This document shows, one piece after another, positions 23,621-32,580 of a stretch of 64,000 nt of DNA. This stretch comes from Falsiroseomonas tokyonensis (GTDB lineage: Bacteria; Pseudomonadota; Alphaproteobacteria; Acetobacterales; Acetobacteraceae), in the NCBI RefSeq assembly GCF_019024325.1, contig NZ_JAFNJS010000003.1, positions 491,595 to 555,594 on the forward strand, given 5' to 3'. Position 1 is the first letter of the stretch, and the number at the start of each line of letters is the position of its first letter. Both the position numbers and the translations under genes were made by a program. The notes beneath the pieces are model-generated. The model had not been told where the DNA came from. It ran no database searches and worked only from the letters and a program-made list of their open reading frames with translations.

Positions 23621-24727
23621 ATGCTGCGTCGCCTCGCCCTGCTGGCAGCCCCCCTCGCTGCCCTGCTCGTCACCCTGCCGGCGCCCGAGGCGCGGGCGCA
23701 GGAGCGGGTGGTGAATGTCTTCAACTGGAACGACTATATCGACCCTTACATGGTCCAGCGCTTCACGCGGGAAACGGGCATCCGCGTCCGCTACGACATC
23801 TATGACAGCCTGGAGACGCTGGAGGGCCGGCTTTCCGCCGGCCGGTCGGGCTACGACATCATCGTGCCGACCAGCGAGCCCACCTTCTCCCGCCTCGCCC
23901 GCGCCGGCGGGCTGCTGCCGCTCGATCGGTCCAAGATCCCGAACCTGGCCAATCTCGACCCCGCCCTGCAGGCGCAGGTCGCATCCTCCGACCCCGAAAA
24001 CCGCTTCGGCGCGCTGTATCTCTGGGGCAGCATCGGGCTCGGCGTGAATACGGCGCGCATCCAGGCGCTGGCGCCCGATGCGCCGATGGACAGCCTGCGC
24101 CTGATCTTCGACCCGGCGCATGCGCGGCGCATCGCGCGCTGCGGCATCAGCATGATGGACAGCGCATCCGACGTGATCCCGACCGTGCTGCGCTACCTGG
24201 GCCGCGATCCGAACAGCACCGATGCCGGCGACCTGCGGGAGGTGGAGCGCACGCTGCTGGCAGTGCGGCCCTTCATCCGCAACTTCTCCACCGGCGGCAC
24301 GATCGAGGCCCTGGCCAGCGGCCAGGCCTGCCTCGCCTTCGCCTATTCGGGCGATGCCATCCAGGCCAGCGTGCGGGCGCGGGAAGCCAACCAGGGTGTC
24401 GCCGTGAGCTATGTGGCGCCGGTCGAGGGCGCGCAGCTGTGGTTCGACCTGCTGGCGATCCCGGCGGATGCGCCGAACCCGGACAATGCGCATGCCTTCA
24501 TCAATTTCCTGCTGCAGCCGGATGTGATGGCGTCCATCACCAACCATGTGCGCTACCCGAATGGCGTGCCGGCCAGCCGCGCCTCCGTGGCGCCCGATGT
24601 CGCGGCCGATCCGGCCGTCTTCCCGCCGGAATCCATGCGGCCGCGTTTCTTCACCATCGGCCCCGTGGCCCAGGCTGCGGAGCGCGCCCGCAACCGTGTC
24701 TGGGCCCGCTTCAAGGCGGGACGATGA
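23621..24727 (+). CDS. potF: Polyamine ABC transporter substrate-binding protein
   Basis: The 368-residue protein begins with a cleavable Sec signal (MLRRLALLAAPLAALLVTLP, cleavage near ARA-QE). The mature protein opens RVVNVFNWNDYIDPYMVQRF, the hallmark of PotD/PotF spermidine and putrescine binders (NxYNWxDYI). Periplasmic capture of polyamines is the likely role. A GGGAG ribosome site precedes the ATG. It overlaps the ATPase gene by 4 bp (ATGA), heading a four-gene transporter operon. The symbol is chosen by family and operon order; the exact substrate is uncertain. Confidence 0.9.
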   Translation: MLRRLALLAAPLAALLVTLPAPEARAQERVVNVFNWNDYIDPYMVQRFTRETGIRVRYDIYDSLETLEGRLSAGRSGYDIIVPTSEPTFSRLARAGGLLPLDRSKIPNLANLDPALQAQVASSDPENRFGALYLWGSIGLGVNTARIQALAPDAPMDSLRLIFDPAHARRIARCGISMMDSASDVIPTVLRYLGRDPNSTDAGDLREVERTLLAVRPFIRNFSTGGTIEALASGQACLAFAYSGDAIQASVRAREANQGVAVSYVAPVEGAQLWFDLLAIPADAPNPDNAHAFINFLLQPDVMASITNHVRYPNGVPASRASVAPDVAADPAVFPPESMRPRFFTIGPVAQAAERARNRVWARFKAGR

Positions 24728-25899
24728 GTCCTTCCGAGCGGCCCTTTGGGCCGACGAGCCTGGCAGAGAAACCCGGCGCCGCCGAGCCCTGGCGGGACCC
24801 TTCGGCAGAGCCCTTCCTGCGCATCGAGAAGGTCACGAAGCGCTTCGGCGACTTCGTGGCGCTCGATGAGGTGAGCCTGCCGATCTATCGCGGCGAGCTT
24901 TTCGCGCTGCTCGGCGGCTCGGGCTCCGGCAAGTCCACGCTGCTGCGCTGCCTGGCGGGGTTCCTGGAGCCCGATGCCGGGCGCATCGTGCTGGATGGGC
25001 AGGACATGGCCGGCGTCGCGCCCTATGCGCGGCCGGTGAACATGATGTTCCAGTCCTATGCGCTGTTTCCGCATATGACGGTGGCCCAGAACATCGGTTT
25101 TGGATTGAAGCAGGAGGGTGCTGCGAAACCCGTCATCACCGCGCGCGTGGCGGAGATGCTGGCCATGGTGAAGATGGAGGGATTTGGTGATCGCAAGCCC
25201 GCCGCGCTTTCGGGTGGCCAGCGCGCCCGCGTAGCCTTGGCGCGCGCGCTTGCAAAACGTCCAAAACTGCTGCTGCTGGACGAGCCGCTTTCGGCGCTGG
25301 ACAAGAACCTGCGCGAGGCCACGCAGTTCGAATTGATCAACATCCAGGAGCGCACCGGCACCACCTTCGTCATCGTGACGCATGACCAGGAGGAGGCGAT
25401 GACCATGGCGACCCGCCTGGCCGTGATGGATCGCGGCACGCTGGCGCAGGTGGGCACGCCGTCGGAGGTCTATGAATTCCCCAACAGCCGCTTCACCGCC
25501 GAATTCCTGGGCACCGCCAATATCCTGGAGGGCGTGGTGGAAGGCGTGGAGGCGGAGGGCGTACGGATAGGAAGTTCGGAACTCGACTTCGACATCCTGG
25601 CTGAGCCCGCCGCCAGCAAGCCGCTCGGCAGCCGTGTCTTCGTCGCCTTGCGGCCGGAGCGCATGCGGATCGAGCGCACGGCGCCGGGAAGCGCGCCGGG
25701 CGACAACCGCCTGGTCGGGCGGGTGCGCGACATCGGCTATTACGGCGACTTCTTCGTCTATCACGTGGTGCTGGAGAACGGGAAGGAAGTGCGCGTCAGC
25801 CAGCCGAACCTGCGTCGCCGCACGGAACGCCCGGTGGATTGGGAGGACACCGTCGCCGTCACCTGGGACCGCCAGGCCAGCATGGTGCTGCCCGAATGA
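24724..25899 (+). CDS. potG: Polyamine ABC transporter ATP-binding protein
   Basis: The 391-residue ATPase energises the transporter on the cytoplasmic side. It carries Walker A LLGGSGSGKST, the Q-loop region MMFQSYALFP, the ABC signature LSGGQRARVALARAL, Walker B LLLLDEPLSALD and the switch His in VTHDQEEAM. The C-terminal 110 residues form a TOBE-type regulatory domain, as in PotA/PotG. The ATG at 24724 overlaps the potF stop. It overlaps potH by 4 bp. Confidence 0.93.
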   Translation: MSPSERPFGPTSLAEKPGAAEPWRDPSAEPFLRIEKVTKRFGDFVALDEVSLPIYRGELFALLGGSGSGKSTLLRCLAGFLEPDAGRIVLDGQDMAGVAPYARPVNMMFQSYALFPHMTVAQNIGFGLKQEGAAKPVITARVAEMLAMVKMEGFGDRKPAALSGGQRARVALARALAKRPKLLLLDEPLSALDKNLREATQFELINIQERTGTTFVIVTHDQEEAMTMATRLAVMDRGTLAQVGTPSEVYEFPNSRFTAEFLGTANILEGVVEGVEAEGVRIGSSELDFDILAEPAASKPLGSRVFVALRPERMRIERTAPGSAPGDNRLVGRVRDIGYYGDFFVYHVVLENGKEVRVSQPNLRRRTERPVDWEDTVAVTWDRQASMVLPE

Positions 25900-26768
25900 G
25901 GCCGGCGACGCGCCGGCGCCTGGTCCTCGCGCTGCCCTGGGCCTGGATGGCGCTGTTCTTCGTGGTGCCCTTCGCCTTCGTGCTGACCATCGCCTTCGCC
26001 GAGCCGAGCGAGGGCCTGCCGCCCTATGCGCCGCTGCTGCGCTGGTCCGGCGAGGCAACCGCCGTGCTGCAGCTGAACCTCGCCAATTTCCAGCTGCTGC
26101 TCGACGACCCCTATTACCTCGAGGCCTATCTGCGCAGCCTGCGCGTGGCCGCGGTCTCCGCCACGATCTGTCTCCTCATCGGCTATCCCATGGCGCTGGC
26201 CATCGCGCGCGCGCCGGAGCATCGGCGGAACCTGCTGCTGATGCTGGTGATCCTGCCCTTCTGGACCAGCTTCCTGCTGCGCGTCACCGCCTGGATCGGC
26301 ATCCTGCAGGACCAGGGCTGGCTGAACGGCCTGCTGCTGTCGCTCGGCCTGATCGCGGAGCCGATTCCGCTGCTCTACACCGATGCGGCCATGTATCTCG
26401 GCATCACCTATTGCTACCTGCCCTTCATGGTGCTGCCGCTCTATGCCACGCTGTCGAAGCTCGATCCCGCCCTGCTGGAAGCGGCGCAGGATCTGGGCGC
26501 GCGGCCCTTGCGCGCCTTCCTGCAGGTGACGCTGCCGCTGTCGCTGCCCGGAATCGTTGCAGGATTTCTTCTGGTCTTCATCCCGGCGGTGGGCGAGTTC
26601 GTGATCCCCGAATTGCTGGGCGGGCCGGGCGCGCAGTTGATCGGGCGCGTCTTGTGGACGGAATTCTTCCAGAACCGCGACTGGCCGCTGGCCTCGGCGC
26701 TGGCCATCGTGCTGCTTGCGGCGCTGGTCGCGCCGATCGCGCTGTTTCAGTGGCGGGCGGGACGATGA
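25896..26768 (+). CDS. potH: Polyamine ABC transporter permease
   Basis: This 290-residue inner-membrane protein has about six hydrophobic segments, the first at LPWAWMALFFVVPFAFVLTI. The permease EAA loop LEAAQDLGARPLRAFLQVTL contacts the ATPase. It pairs with PotI to form the channel. The ATG at 25896 overlaps the potG stop and the gene overlaps potI by 4 bp, so strict translational coupling is expected. Confidence 0.92.
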   Translation: MRPATRRRLVLALPWAWMALFFVVPFAFVLTIAFAEPSEGLPPYAPLLRWSGEATAVLQLNLANFQLLLDDPYYLEAYLRSLRVAAVSATICLLIGYPMALAIARAPEHRRNLLLMLVILPFWTSFLLRVTAWIGILQDQGWLNGLLLSLGLIAEPIPLLYTDAAMYLGITYCYLPFMVLPLYATLSKLDPALLEAAQDLGARPLRAFLQVTLPLSLPGIVAGFLLVFIPAVGEFVIPELLGGPGAQLIGRVLWTEFFQNRDWPLASALAIVLLAALVAPIALFQWRAGR

Positions 26769-27553
26769 GGGGGATCGGCCGCCTCGCCATCCCGCTCGGG
26801 CTTGGCTTCGCCTTCCTCTATCTACCGATCCTGCTGATGGTGGTCTTTTCCTTCAACGACAGCCGCATGGTCACCACCTTCACCGGCTTCTCTTTGCGCT
26901 GGTACGACAGCCTGTGGCGGAACGAGGTGCTGATGACGGCGCTCGGCCTGTCGCTGCGCATCGCCGCCATCTCCGCCACCATGGCGACCATCCTGGGCGT
27001 GCTGGCGGGCTTCGCCCTGGCGCGCTTCGGGCGGTTCCGCGGCCGCGCCGGCTTCGGCGCCGTGATGGCGGCGCCGCTGGTGATGCCGGAGGTGATCACC
27101 GGCCTGTCGCTTCTGCTGCTGTTCGTGGCGATGGAATCCGTCTTCGGCTTCCCCGCGGGCCGCGGCGCCAGCACCATCGCCATCGCGCATGCCACCTTCG
27201 GCGCGGCCTTCGTTGCCGTGGTGGTGCAGTCCCGGCTCGCGGATTTCGACCTGAGCCTGGAGGAGGCGGCGATGGACCTCGGCGCCCGGCCCTGGAAGGT
27301 TTTTGGCGTCATCACCCTGCCGTTGATCGCGCCGGGCATCGCGGCGGGCTGGCTGCTGGCCTTCACCCTGTCGCTGGACGACCTGGTGATCGCCAGCTTC
27401 GTCTCCGGCCCCGGCGCCTCCACCCTGCCGATGGTGATCTTCTCCACCGTCCGGCTGGGGCTGACGCCGGAATTGTATGCGTTGGCGACGGTGCTGGTGG
27501 CGGTGGTCGGCCTGGTCCTGGCGGTGGCTCTGCGGCTGGTCCGCCGCCGGTAG
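26765..27553 (+). CDS. potI: Polyamine ABC transporter permease
   Basis: The 262-residue second permease has about six membrane segments and the EAA loop LEEAAMDLGARPWKVFGVIT. It ends in a basic tail (RLVRRR). It is smaller than PotH, as in the E. coli pair. It is the last gene of potFGHI, and the next gene starts 46 bases later. Confidence 0.92.
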   Translation: MRGIGRLAIPLGLGFAFLYLPILLMVVFSFNDSRMVTTFTGFSLRWYDSLWRNEVLMTALGLSLRIAAISATMATILGVLAGFALARFGRFRGRAGFGAVMAAPLVMPEVITGLSLLLLFVAMESVFGFPAGRGASTIAIAHATFGAAFVAVVVQSRLADFDLSLEEAAMDLGARPWKVFGVITLPLIAPGIAAGWLLAFTLSLDDLVIASFVSGPGASTLPMVIFSTVRLGLTPELYALATVLVAVVGLVLAVALRLVRRR

Positions 27554-27599
27554 TCGCCGCCGCCATGGATTCACCATCAGGCGGCGCCAGATTGCGGCC

Positions 27600-27956
27600 A
27601 TGCGTCCCCTGATCCTGCTGCTGCTATTCCTGCTCTCCGCCTGTGCCGAACGCTGGGCCCGGCCCGGCACCTCCGAGGCCGAGGCGGATGCCATGAACGC
27701 GGCCTGCGGCGATGCGGCGCAGCTGGCCGTGCCGCCGGTGATGGTCTGGCAGCAGGTGGCGCCGGCCCGGGTGGAGCGGGAGCGCAATTGCTGGCGGGAT
27801 GGCGACCGGGAGCGCTGCCGGGTGACCGAGCGCTTCCGCCCGCCCCGCTACGACATGGTCGATGTGGCGGCCCGCGCCCGGGACCAGCACCGCACCGCCT
27901 GCATGCGGGAGAAAGGCTTCGTCTTCCAGGGCTACCGGCCACTCCGCCTGGAATAG
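27600..27956 (+). CDS. Small predicted lipoprotein
   Basis: The 118-residue protein begins MRPLILLLLFLLSACAERW. The LSAC lipobox predicts lipidation at Cys15 and membrane anchoring. The mature part is charged, with Cys residues near CGDAAQL, NCWRDGDRERCR and ACMREKGF that could form disulfides, and it ends in a small conserved-looking motif (ACMREKGFVFQGY) seen in other small alphaproteobacterial lipoproteins. No function is known. It follows potI closely and might be co-transcribed. Confidence 0.7.
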   Translation: MRPLILLLLFLLSACAERWARPGTSEAEADAMNAACGDAAQLAVPPVMVWQQVAPARVERERNCWRDGDRERCRVTERFRPPRYDMVDVAARARDQHRTACMREKGFVFQGYRPLRLE

Positions 27957-28071
27957 GCCCCGGCTCTGTTGCAAATGCGGGTCCGCGGCGGTGGACGTGC
28001 CCCGCCCCGGGGTTTAGGAAAAGCCGCGCCGCCCCGGCCCGGGGGCCGGGCAGGGACGCCGGAAAACGCAC

Positions 28072-29274
28072 ATGAACCTCATCGCCGACCGCCTCAACCG
28101 CATCTCGCCCTCGCAGACCATTGCCATGACCGGCAAGGCGCGCGCGCTGAAGGCCGCGGGCAAGGACATCATCTCCCTCTCGGTCGGCGAGCCGGATTTC
28201 GAGACGCCGCGCAACGTCAAGGACGCCGCCATCGCCGCCATCGAGCGGGGCGAGACGCGGTATACCGATGTGGCGGGCACCATCGAACTCCGCCGCGCCA
28301 TTTGCGAGAAGTTCAAGCGCGATAGCGGCATCGACTACAAGCCGGAGGAGATCCTGGTCGCCACCGGCGGCAAGCAGGTGATCTTCGACGCCCTGGTCGC
28401 CACCATCAATGCGGGCGACGAGGCCATCATCCCCGCCCCCTGCTGGGTCTCCTACCCGGACATCGTGGCCCTGGCCGAGGGCACGCCCGTCATCGTCCCC
28501 TGCGGCCCGAACCAGGGTTTCCGCATGACCGGGGAGCAGCTGGAAGCGGCGATCACGCCCAAGACCAAGTGGCTGATCCTGAACAACCCCTGCAATCCGA
28601 CCGGGGCGGGCTATAGCGCCGCCCAGCTCAAGGAGCTGACGGACGTCCTGCTGCGCCACCCGGATGTCTGGATCTTCTCCGACGATATCTACGAGAAGCT
28701 GGCCTATGACGGCATGAAGCCGGCGACCATCGTGGAGGTGGAGCCGCGGCTGAAGGACCGCACCGTCACCATGAACGGTTGCTCCAAGGCCTATGCCATG
28801 ACCGGCTGGCGCATCGGCTTCGCCGGCGCGCCGATCCAGCTGATCAAGGCCATGGACAAGCTGCAGAGCCAGTCCACCTCCAACACCAGCTCCATCAGCC
28901 AGGCCGCGGCCATCGAGGCGCTGACCGGCCCGCAGGACAGCGTCGAGGAGATGCGCAAGGCCTTCGAGCGCCGCCGCAACCTGGTGGTCGGCATGCTGAA
29001 CAAGGCCGAAGGTATGCGCTGCCCGACGCCGGAAGGCGCCTTCTACGTCTTCCCGGACGTGCGCGGCTGCCTCGGCAAGACCAGCGCCGGCGGCACGAAG
29101 ATCGACAGCGACGAGGCCTTCGTGCTGGCGCTGCTGGAGGAGAAGGGCGTCGCCGCCGTGCACGGTGCAGCCTTCATGTTCCCCGGCCATATCCGCATCA
29201 GCTATGCGACGGACGATGCGACGCTGACCGAAGCCTGCACCCGCATCCAGGACTTCTGCGCCGGCCTGAAGTGA
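28072..29274 (+). CDS. aatA: PLP-dependent aspartate-type aminotransferase (copy 1)
   Basis: This 400-residue class I aminotransferase probably interconverts aspartate and oxaloacetate with 2-oxoglutarate/glutamate. It shows SVGEPDFETP, NNPCNPTGAGY, the PLP lysine in NGCSKAYAMTGWR (Lys239) and IRISYATDD near the C-terminus (substrate Arg). This is the alpha/Igamma type common in Rhizobiales and Acetobacteraceae. It overlaps the following GNAT gene by 4 bp (GTGA). A paralogue of the same length starts at 29761. The symbol reflects family; the substrate range (aspartate, phenylalanine, prephenate) cannot be read from sequence. Confidence 0.88.
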   Translation: MNLIADRLNRISPSQTIAMTGKARALKAAGKDIISLSVGEPDFETPRNVKDAAIAAIERGETRYTDVAGTIELRRAICEKFKRDSGIDYKPEEILVATGGKQVIFDALVATINAGDEAIIPAPCWVSYPDIVALAEGTPVIVPCGPNQGFRMTGEQLEAAITPKTKWLILNNPCNPTGAGYSAAQLKELTDVLLRHPDVWIFSDDIYEKLAYDGMKPATIVEVEPRLKDRTVTMNGCSKAYAMTGWRIGFAGAPIQLIKAMDKLQSQSTSNTSSISQAAAIEALTGPQDSVEEMRKAFERRRNLVVGMLNKAEGMRCPTPEGAFYVFPDVRGCLGKTSAGGTKIDSDEAFVLALLEEKGVAAVHGAAFMFPGHIRISYATDDATLTEACTRIQDFCAGLK

Positions 29275-29705
29275 TCTTCGTCTTCCGCCCCGCCACCAGG
29301 GCGGATTTCGAGGCGCTGCTGGATCTCTCGGTCCGCGTCATGCGGCCGCATCTGGAGCGCGTCGGCCGCTGGGACCCGGCGCGCCGCCGCGCCCGCATGG
29401 AAGCCGCCTTCGCCGGCGGTGGCCTGCAGGTGATCGAGCACGAGGGGCATCCGATCGGTTGCATCGGGCTGGAGCCGAGGGCGGAGGCCGTCGAGCTGCA
29501 CAGCCTGTATCTGGAGCCCGACCTGCAGGGCCGGGGCCTCGGCGCCACCATCGTCGCCCAGGCCCTGGCGCTTTACCCCGGCCGACGCTTCGACATCGAG
29601 GTGCTGAAGGACAGCCCCGCCCGGCGCTTCTGGGAGCGCCAGGGCTTCGGGCTGGTCGGGGAGCAGCCATTCGACTGGATCATGGCGCGCCCGCCCAGCG
29701 ATTGA
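29271..29705 (+). CDS. GNAT-family N-acetyltransferase
   Basis: The 144-residue protein starts at a GTG overlapping the aminotransferase stop. It shows the acetyl-CoA pyrophosphate loop LQGRGLGATIVAQAL and the C-terminal NSPARRFWE-like pattern (DSPARRFWERQGFGLVGE) of small GNAT enzymes. Substrate is unknown. Translational coupling to an amino-acid aminotransferase hints at an amino-acid or amine acceptor. Confidence 0.85.
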   Translation: MIFVFRPATRADFEALLDLSVRVMRPHLERVGRWDPARRRARMEAAFAGGGLQVIEHEGHPIGCIGLEPRAEAVELHSLYLEPDLQGRGLGATIVAQALALYPGRRFDIEVLKDSPARRFWERQGFGLVGEQPFDWIMARPPSD

Positions 29706-29760
29706 GCAGCAAGCGATCCGGGACTAACTTGTGCTCCTTCGCCAGGAGTCACCCGAAAAA

Positions 29761-30963
29761 ATGCCCGCGCTTGCCAATCGCCTGAAGGATATCGAGCTCT
29801 CCGCCTCCGCCGTCATGACGGCCAAGGGCCGCGAGCTGGCCGCCAAGGGCATCAAGGTCATCAGCCTGGCGATCGGCGAGCCGGATTTCGACACCCCCCG
29901 CCACGCCATCGACGCCGCCTACCAGGCCGCGCTTTCGGGCGACACGAAATATCCGCCGCAGGACGGCACCAAGGCGCTGAAGCAGGCGGTGCAGCGCAAG
30001 TTCAAGCGCGACAACAACCTGGACTACGCCATGGACGAGATCATGGTCTCGAACGGCGGCAAGCAGGTGATCATGAACGCCCTGCTGGGCACTTGCGATC
30101 CGGGCGATGAGGTGCTGATCCCGGCGCCTTTCTGGATCTCCTATGCCGATATGGCGAAGCTTGCTACCGCCAAGCCGGTGCCGGTGACCTGCCCACAGAA
30201 CAACGGCTTCAAGCTGCGGCCGGAGGATCTGGAAGCGGCGATCACGCCGAAGACCAAGTGGCTGCTCCTCAACTTCCCGAACAACCCGACCGGCGCCGCC
30301 TGCTCCCGCGCCGAGATGAAGGCGCTGGCCGAAGTCCTGCTGCGCCACCCGCATGTCTGGGTGATGACGGACGACATGTATGAGCACATGGTCTATGACG
30401 GCTTCGAATTCTGCACGATCGCGGAAGTCGAGCCCCGCCTGAAGGACCGCGTGCTGACGGTCAATGGCGTGTCCAAGACCTATGCCATGACCGGCTGGCG
30501 CGTCGGCTTCTGCGGCGGGCCGAAGAACCTGATCGCGGCGATGGTCAACATGCAGAGCCAGCTCACCAGCGGCATCAGCACGGTCGGCCAGGCGGCGGCG
30601 GTGGCGGCGCTGGACGGGCCGCAGGACCTCGTGAAGGAGCGCGCGCTGATCTACAAGCAGCGCCGCGACCTGGTGGTGGAGATGCTGAACCAGGCGCCGG
30701 GCATCCAGTGCCACAAGCCGGAAGGCGCCTTCTACGTCTTCCCGAACATCGCGGGCTGCCTCGGCAAGACCAGCAAGGGCGGGCGGAAGATCGAGACGGA
30801 TACCGACTTCGCCCTCGCCTTGATCGAGGAGGCGCATGTCGCGCTGGTGCAGGGCTCGGCCTATGGCATGAGCCCCTATATCCGCATCTCCTACGCCACC
30901 GATACGGACAGCCTGCGCGAGGCCTGCACGCGCATTCAGGAGTTCTGCAAAGGCCTCTCCTGA
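29761..30963 (+). CDS. PLP-dependent aspartate-type aminotransferase (copy 2)
   Basis: This is a 400-residue paralogue of the gene at 28072, collinear without large gaps, with the PLP lysine at the same position (Lys239, NGVSKTYAMTGWR). It carries AIGEPDFDTP, NFPNNPTGAAC and YIRISYATD. Differences cluster in the N-terminal and active-site-lid segments (for example PPQDGTKALKQA against TDVAGTIELRRA), which suggests different substrate ranges. The ATG at 29761 aligns with the start of copy 1; a frame extends 10 codons upstream. The stop codon overlaps the next start by one base (TGATG). Confidence 0.87.
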   Translation: MPALANRLKDIELSASAVMTAKGRELAAKGIKVISLAIGEPDFDTPRHAIDAAYQAALSGDTKYPPQDGTKALKQAVQRKFKRDNNLDYAMDEIMVSNGGKQVIMNALLGTCDPGDEVLIPAPFWISYADMAKLATAKPVPVTCPQNNGFKLRPEDLEAAITPKTKWLLLNFPNNPTGAACSRAEMKALAEVLLRHPHVWVMTDDMYEHMVYDGFEFCTIAEVEPRLKDRVLTVNGVSKTYAMTGWRVGFCGGPKNLIAAMVNMQSQLTSGISTVGQAAAVAALDGPQDLVKERALIYKQRRDLVVEMLNQAPGIQCHKPEGAFYVFPNIAGCLGKTSKGGRKIETDTDFALALIEEAHVALVQGSAYGMSPYIRISYATDTDSLREACTRIQEFCKGLS

Positions 30964-31952
30964 TGACGCTTCGGCCCGGCCGCGACGAGGACGCTGACGG
31001 TTTCATCGCCCTCGTCGGCGATTGCTGGGCCGAATACCCCAACTGCGTGCTCGACGTGGATGGGGAAGTGCCGGAGCTGCGCGCGCTTGCGACCTATTTT
31101 GCGGAAGCGGGCGGCGCGCTCTGGGCGGCGGAACAGGATGGCCGGATCATCGGCATGGCGGCGACGCGGCCGCTGGGCGATGACCAGGCCTGGGAGATCT
31201 GCCGCGTCTATGTCGACAAGTCCGCACGCGGCACCGGCCTCGCGCAGCGCCTGCTGACGGCAGCGGAATCGCATGCCCGCGATGCCGGCGCCGAGCGCCT
31301 GGTGCTCTGGACCGATACGCGGTTCGAGGCCGCGCATCGCTTCTACGAGAAAACCGGTTATGTGCGGCAGGGCTCCATCCGCATCCTGGACGACATCTCG
31401 AACAGCCTGGAATTCCGCTACACCAAGCCGCTGCGCGGACTGGTGGTGGAGGCGCTGGATGCCGCGGCGGCTGCGAGCGCGGAGGCGCAGCTCGCCCGCA
31501 TCCTGGTGAACTGCGTCGAAGCCGGCGCCAGCGTGTCCTTCTTCCCGCCGCTCGCCCCCGCCGTGGCGCGGGACTTCTTCAAGCGCGTGTCGTCCGACGT
31601 CGCACTCAGCAAGCGCGTGCTGCTGGCGGCCTGGGTGGATGGGGTGCTGGTGGGCACGGTGCAGATCGTGCTCGACACGCCGCAGAACCAGCCGCACCGC
31701 GCCGATATCGCCAAGCTGCTGGTGGACCCCTCCGCGCGCCGTCGCGGCGTCGCGCGCGCGCTGATGCGTCGCGCCGAACAGGCTGCGCGAGGCCTCGGCC
31801 GCCGGCTGCTGGTGCTGGACACGGCGAAGGGGGAGGGGGCGGAGGGGCTGTACCGCGAGCTGGGCTGGGTCGAGATGGGCGTGATCCCCGGCTACGCCCT
31901 CTGGCCCGATGGCAGCCCCTGCGACACGGTCTTCTTCTGGAAGAATGTGTGA
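30963..31952 (+). CDS. Protein with two fused GNAT acetyltransferase domains
   Basis: This is a 329-residue protein. Domain 1 (about 1-160) has the CoA loop DKSARGTGLAQRLLTAAE and RFYEKTGYVRQG. Domain 2 (about 165-329) has DPSARRRGVARALMRRAEQA and LYRELGWVEMG. Both domains keep the R/Q-x-x-G-x-G/A motif, so both may bind acetyl-CoA. Two-domain GNATs are known, such as MshD-type proteins, but the acceptor here is unknown. It is coupled to the upstream aminotransferase (TGATG) and to the DinB-like gene downstream (TGATG). Confidence 0.85.
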   Translation: MTLRPGRDEDADGFIALVGDCWAEYPNCVLDVDGEVPELRALATYFAEAGGALWAAEQDGRIIGMAATRPLGDDQAWEICRVYVDKSARGTGLAQRLLTAAESHARDAGAERLVLWTDTRFEAAHRFYEKTGYVRQGSIRILDDISNSLEFRYTKPLRGLVVEALDAAAAASAEAQLARILVNCVEAGASVSFFPPLAPAVARDFFKRVSSDVALSKRVLLAAWVDGVLVGTVQIVLDTPQNQPHRADIAKLLVDPSARRRGVARALMRRAEQAARGLGRRLLVLDTAKGEGAEGLYRELGWVEMGVIPGYALWPDGSPCDTVFFWKNV

Positions 31953-32467
31953 TGGTGACGGTGGAATGGGTGCGGCTGATGGCCGCCTACAATGCCGAGA
32001 TGAACCGGCGGCTCTACGGCGCGGCATCCGGCCTGACCGATGCGCAGCGGCGGGAAGACCGCGGTGCCTTCTTCGGCTCGGTGCACGGCACGCTCAGCCA
32101 TCTGATGTGGGGCGATACCACCTGGATGTCCCGCTTCGCTGGCTGGGCCAAGCCCGAAGGCGGCATCAAGGACAGCCCGACCCTGTTCCCGGATTGGGAC
32201 GCGATGCGCGCCGCGCGGCAGGAGTTGGATGCGCGGATCGAGGCCTGGGCGGCGGCGCTGGAGCCTGCCTGGCTGGAGGGCTCGCTCGGCTGGTTCAGCG
32301 GCGCCATGGGCCGCGACATCAGGCGGCCTCGCTGGGTGCTGGTGACGCATTTCTTCAATCACCAGGCGCATCACCGCGGCCAGGCGCATGCGCTGATCAC
32401 CGGCTTCGGCGCCCACACCGGTGACACGGACCTGCCCTTCATTCTGCCGGAGTCCAGCTTCGACTGA
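31952..32467 (+). CDS. DinB-family (four-helix, metal-binding) protein
   Basis: The 171-residue protein has the DinB/YfiT layout. His residues sit on separate helices in HGTLSHLMWGD and FNHQAHHRGQAHAL, the usual three-His metal site, in an otherwise helical fold. DinB-type proteins act as thiol-dependent S-transferases or have unknown roles. The ATG at 31952 overlaps the previous stop by one base. It is the last gene of the aminotransferase/acetyltransferase run. Confidence 0.8.
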   Translation: MVTVEWVRLMAAYNAEMNRRLYGAASGLTDAQRREDRGAFFGSVHGTLSHLMWGDTTWMSRFAGWAKPEGGIKDSPTLFPDWDAMRAARQELDARIEAWAAALEPAWLEGSLGWFSGAMGRDIRRPRWVLVTHFFNHQAHHRGQAHALITGFGAHTGDTDLPFILPESSFD

Positions 32468-32478
32468 ATCGCGATCGA

Positions 32479-32569
32479 GCCCCCACCCCAACCCTCCCCC
32501 GCTTCGCAGGGGAGGGAGAAGCGGACCATCTCCCTCCCCCGCAAGGCGGGGGAGGGTCGGGGTGGGGGC
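32479..32569. repeat. Large G/C inverted repeat between convergent genes
   Basis: The outer arms 32479-32502 and 32546-32569 (GCCCCCACCCC... against ...GGGGTGGGGGC) match at 23 of 24 bases. Inside lies a second pair, GGGGAGGGAGA and TCTCCCTCCCC, so two alternative folds are possible. The element fills the gap between a rightward and a leftward gene. This is typical of dispersed palindromic intergenic repeats in high-GC alphaproteobacteria and may also act as a bidirectional terminator. Confidence 0.75.
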
Positions 32570-32580
32570 CTGCGCCGCCC

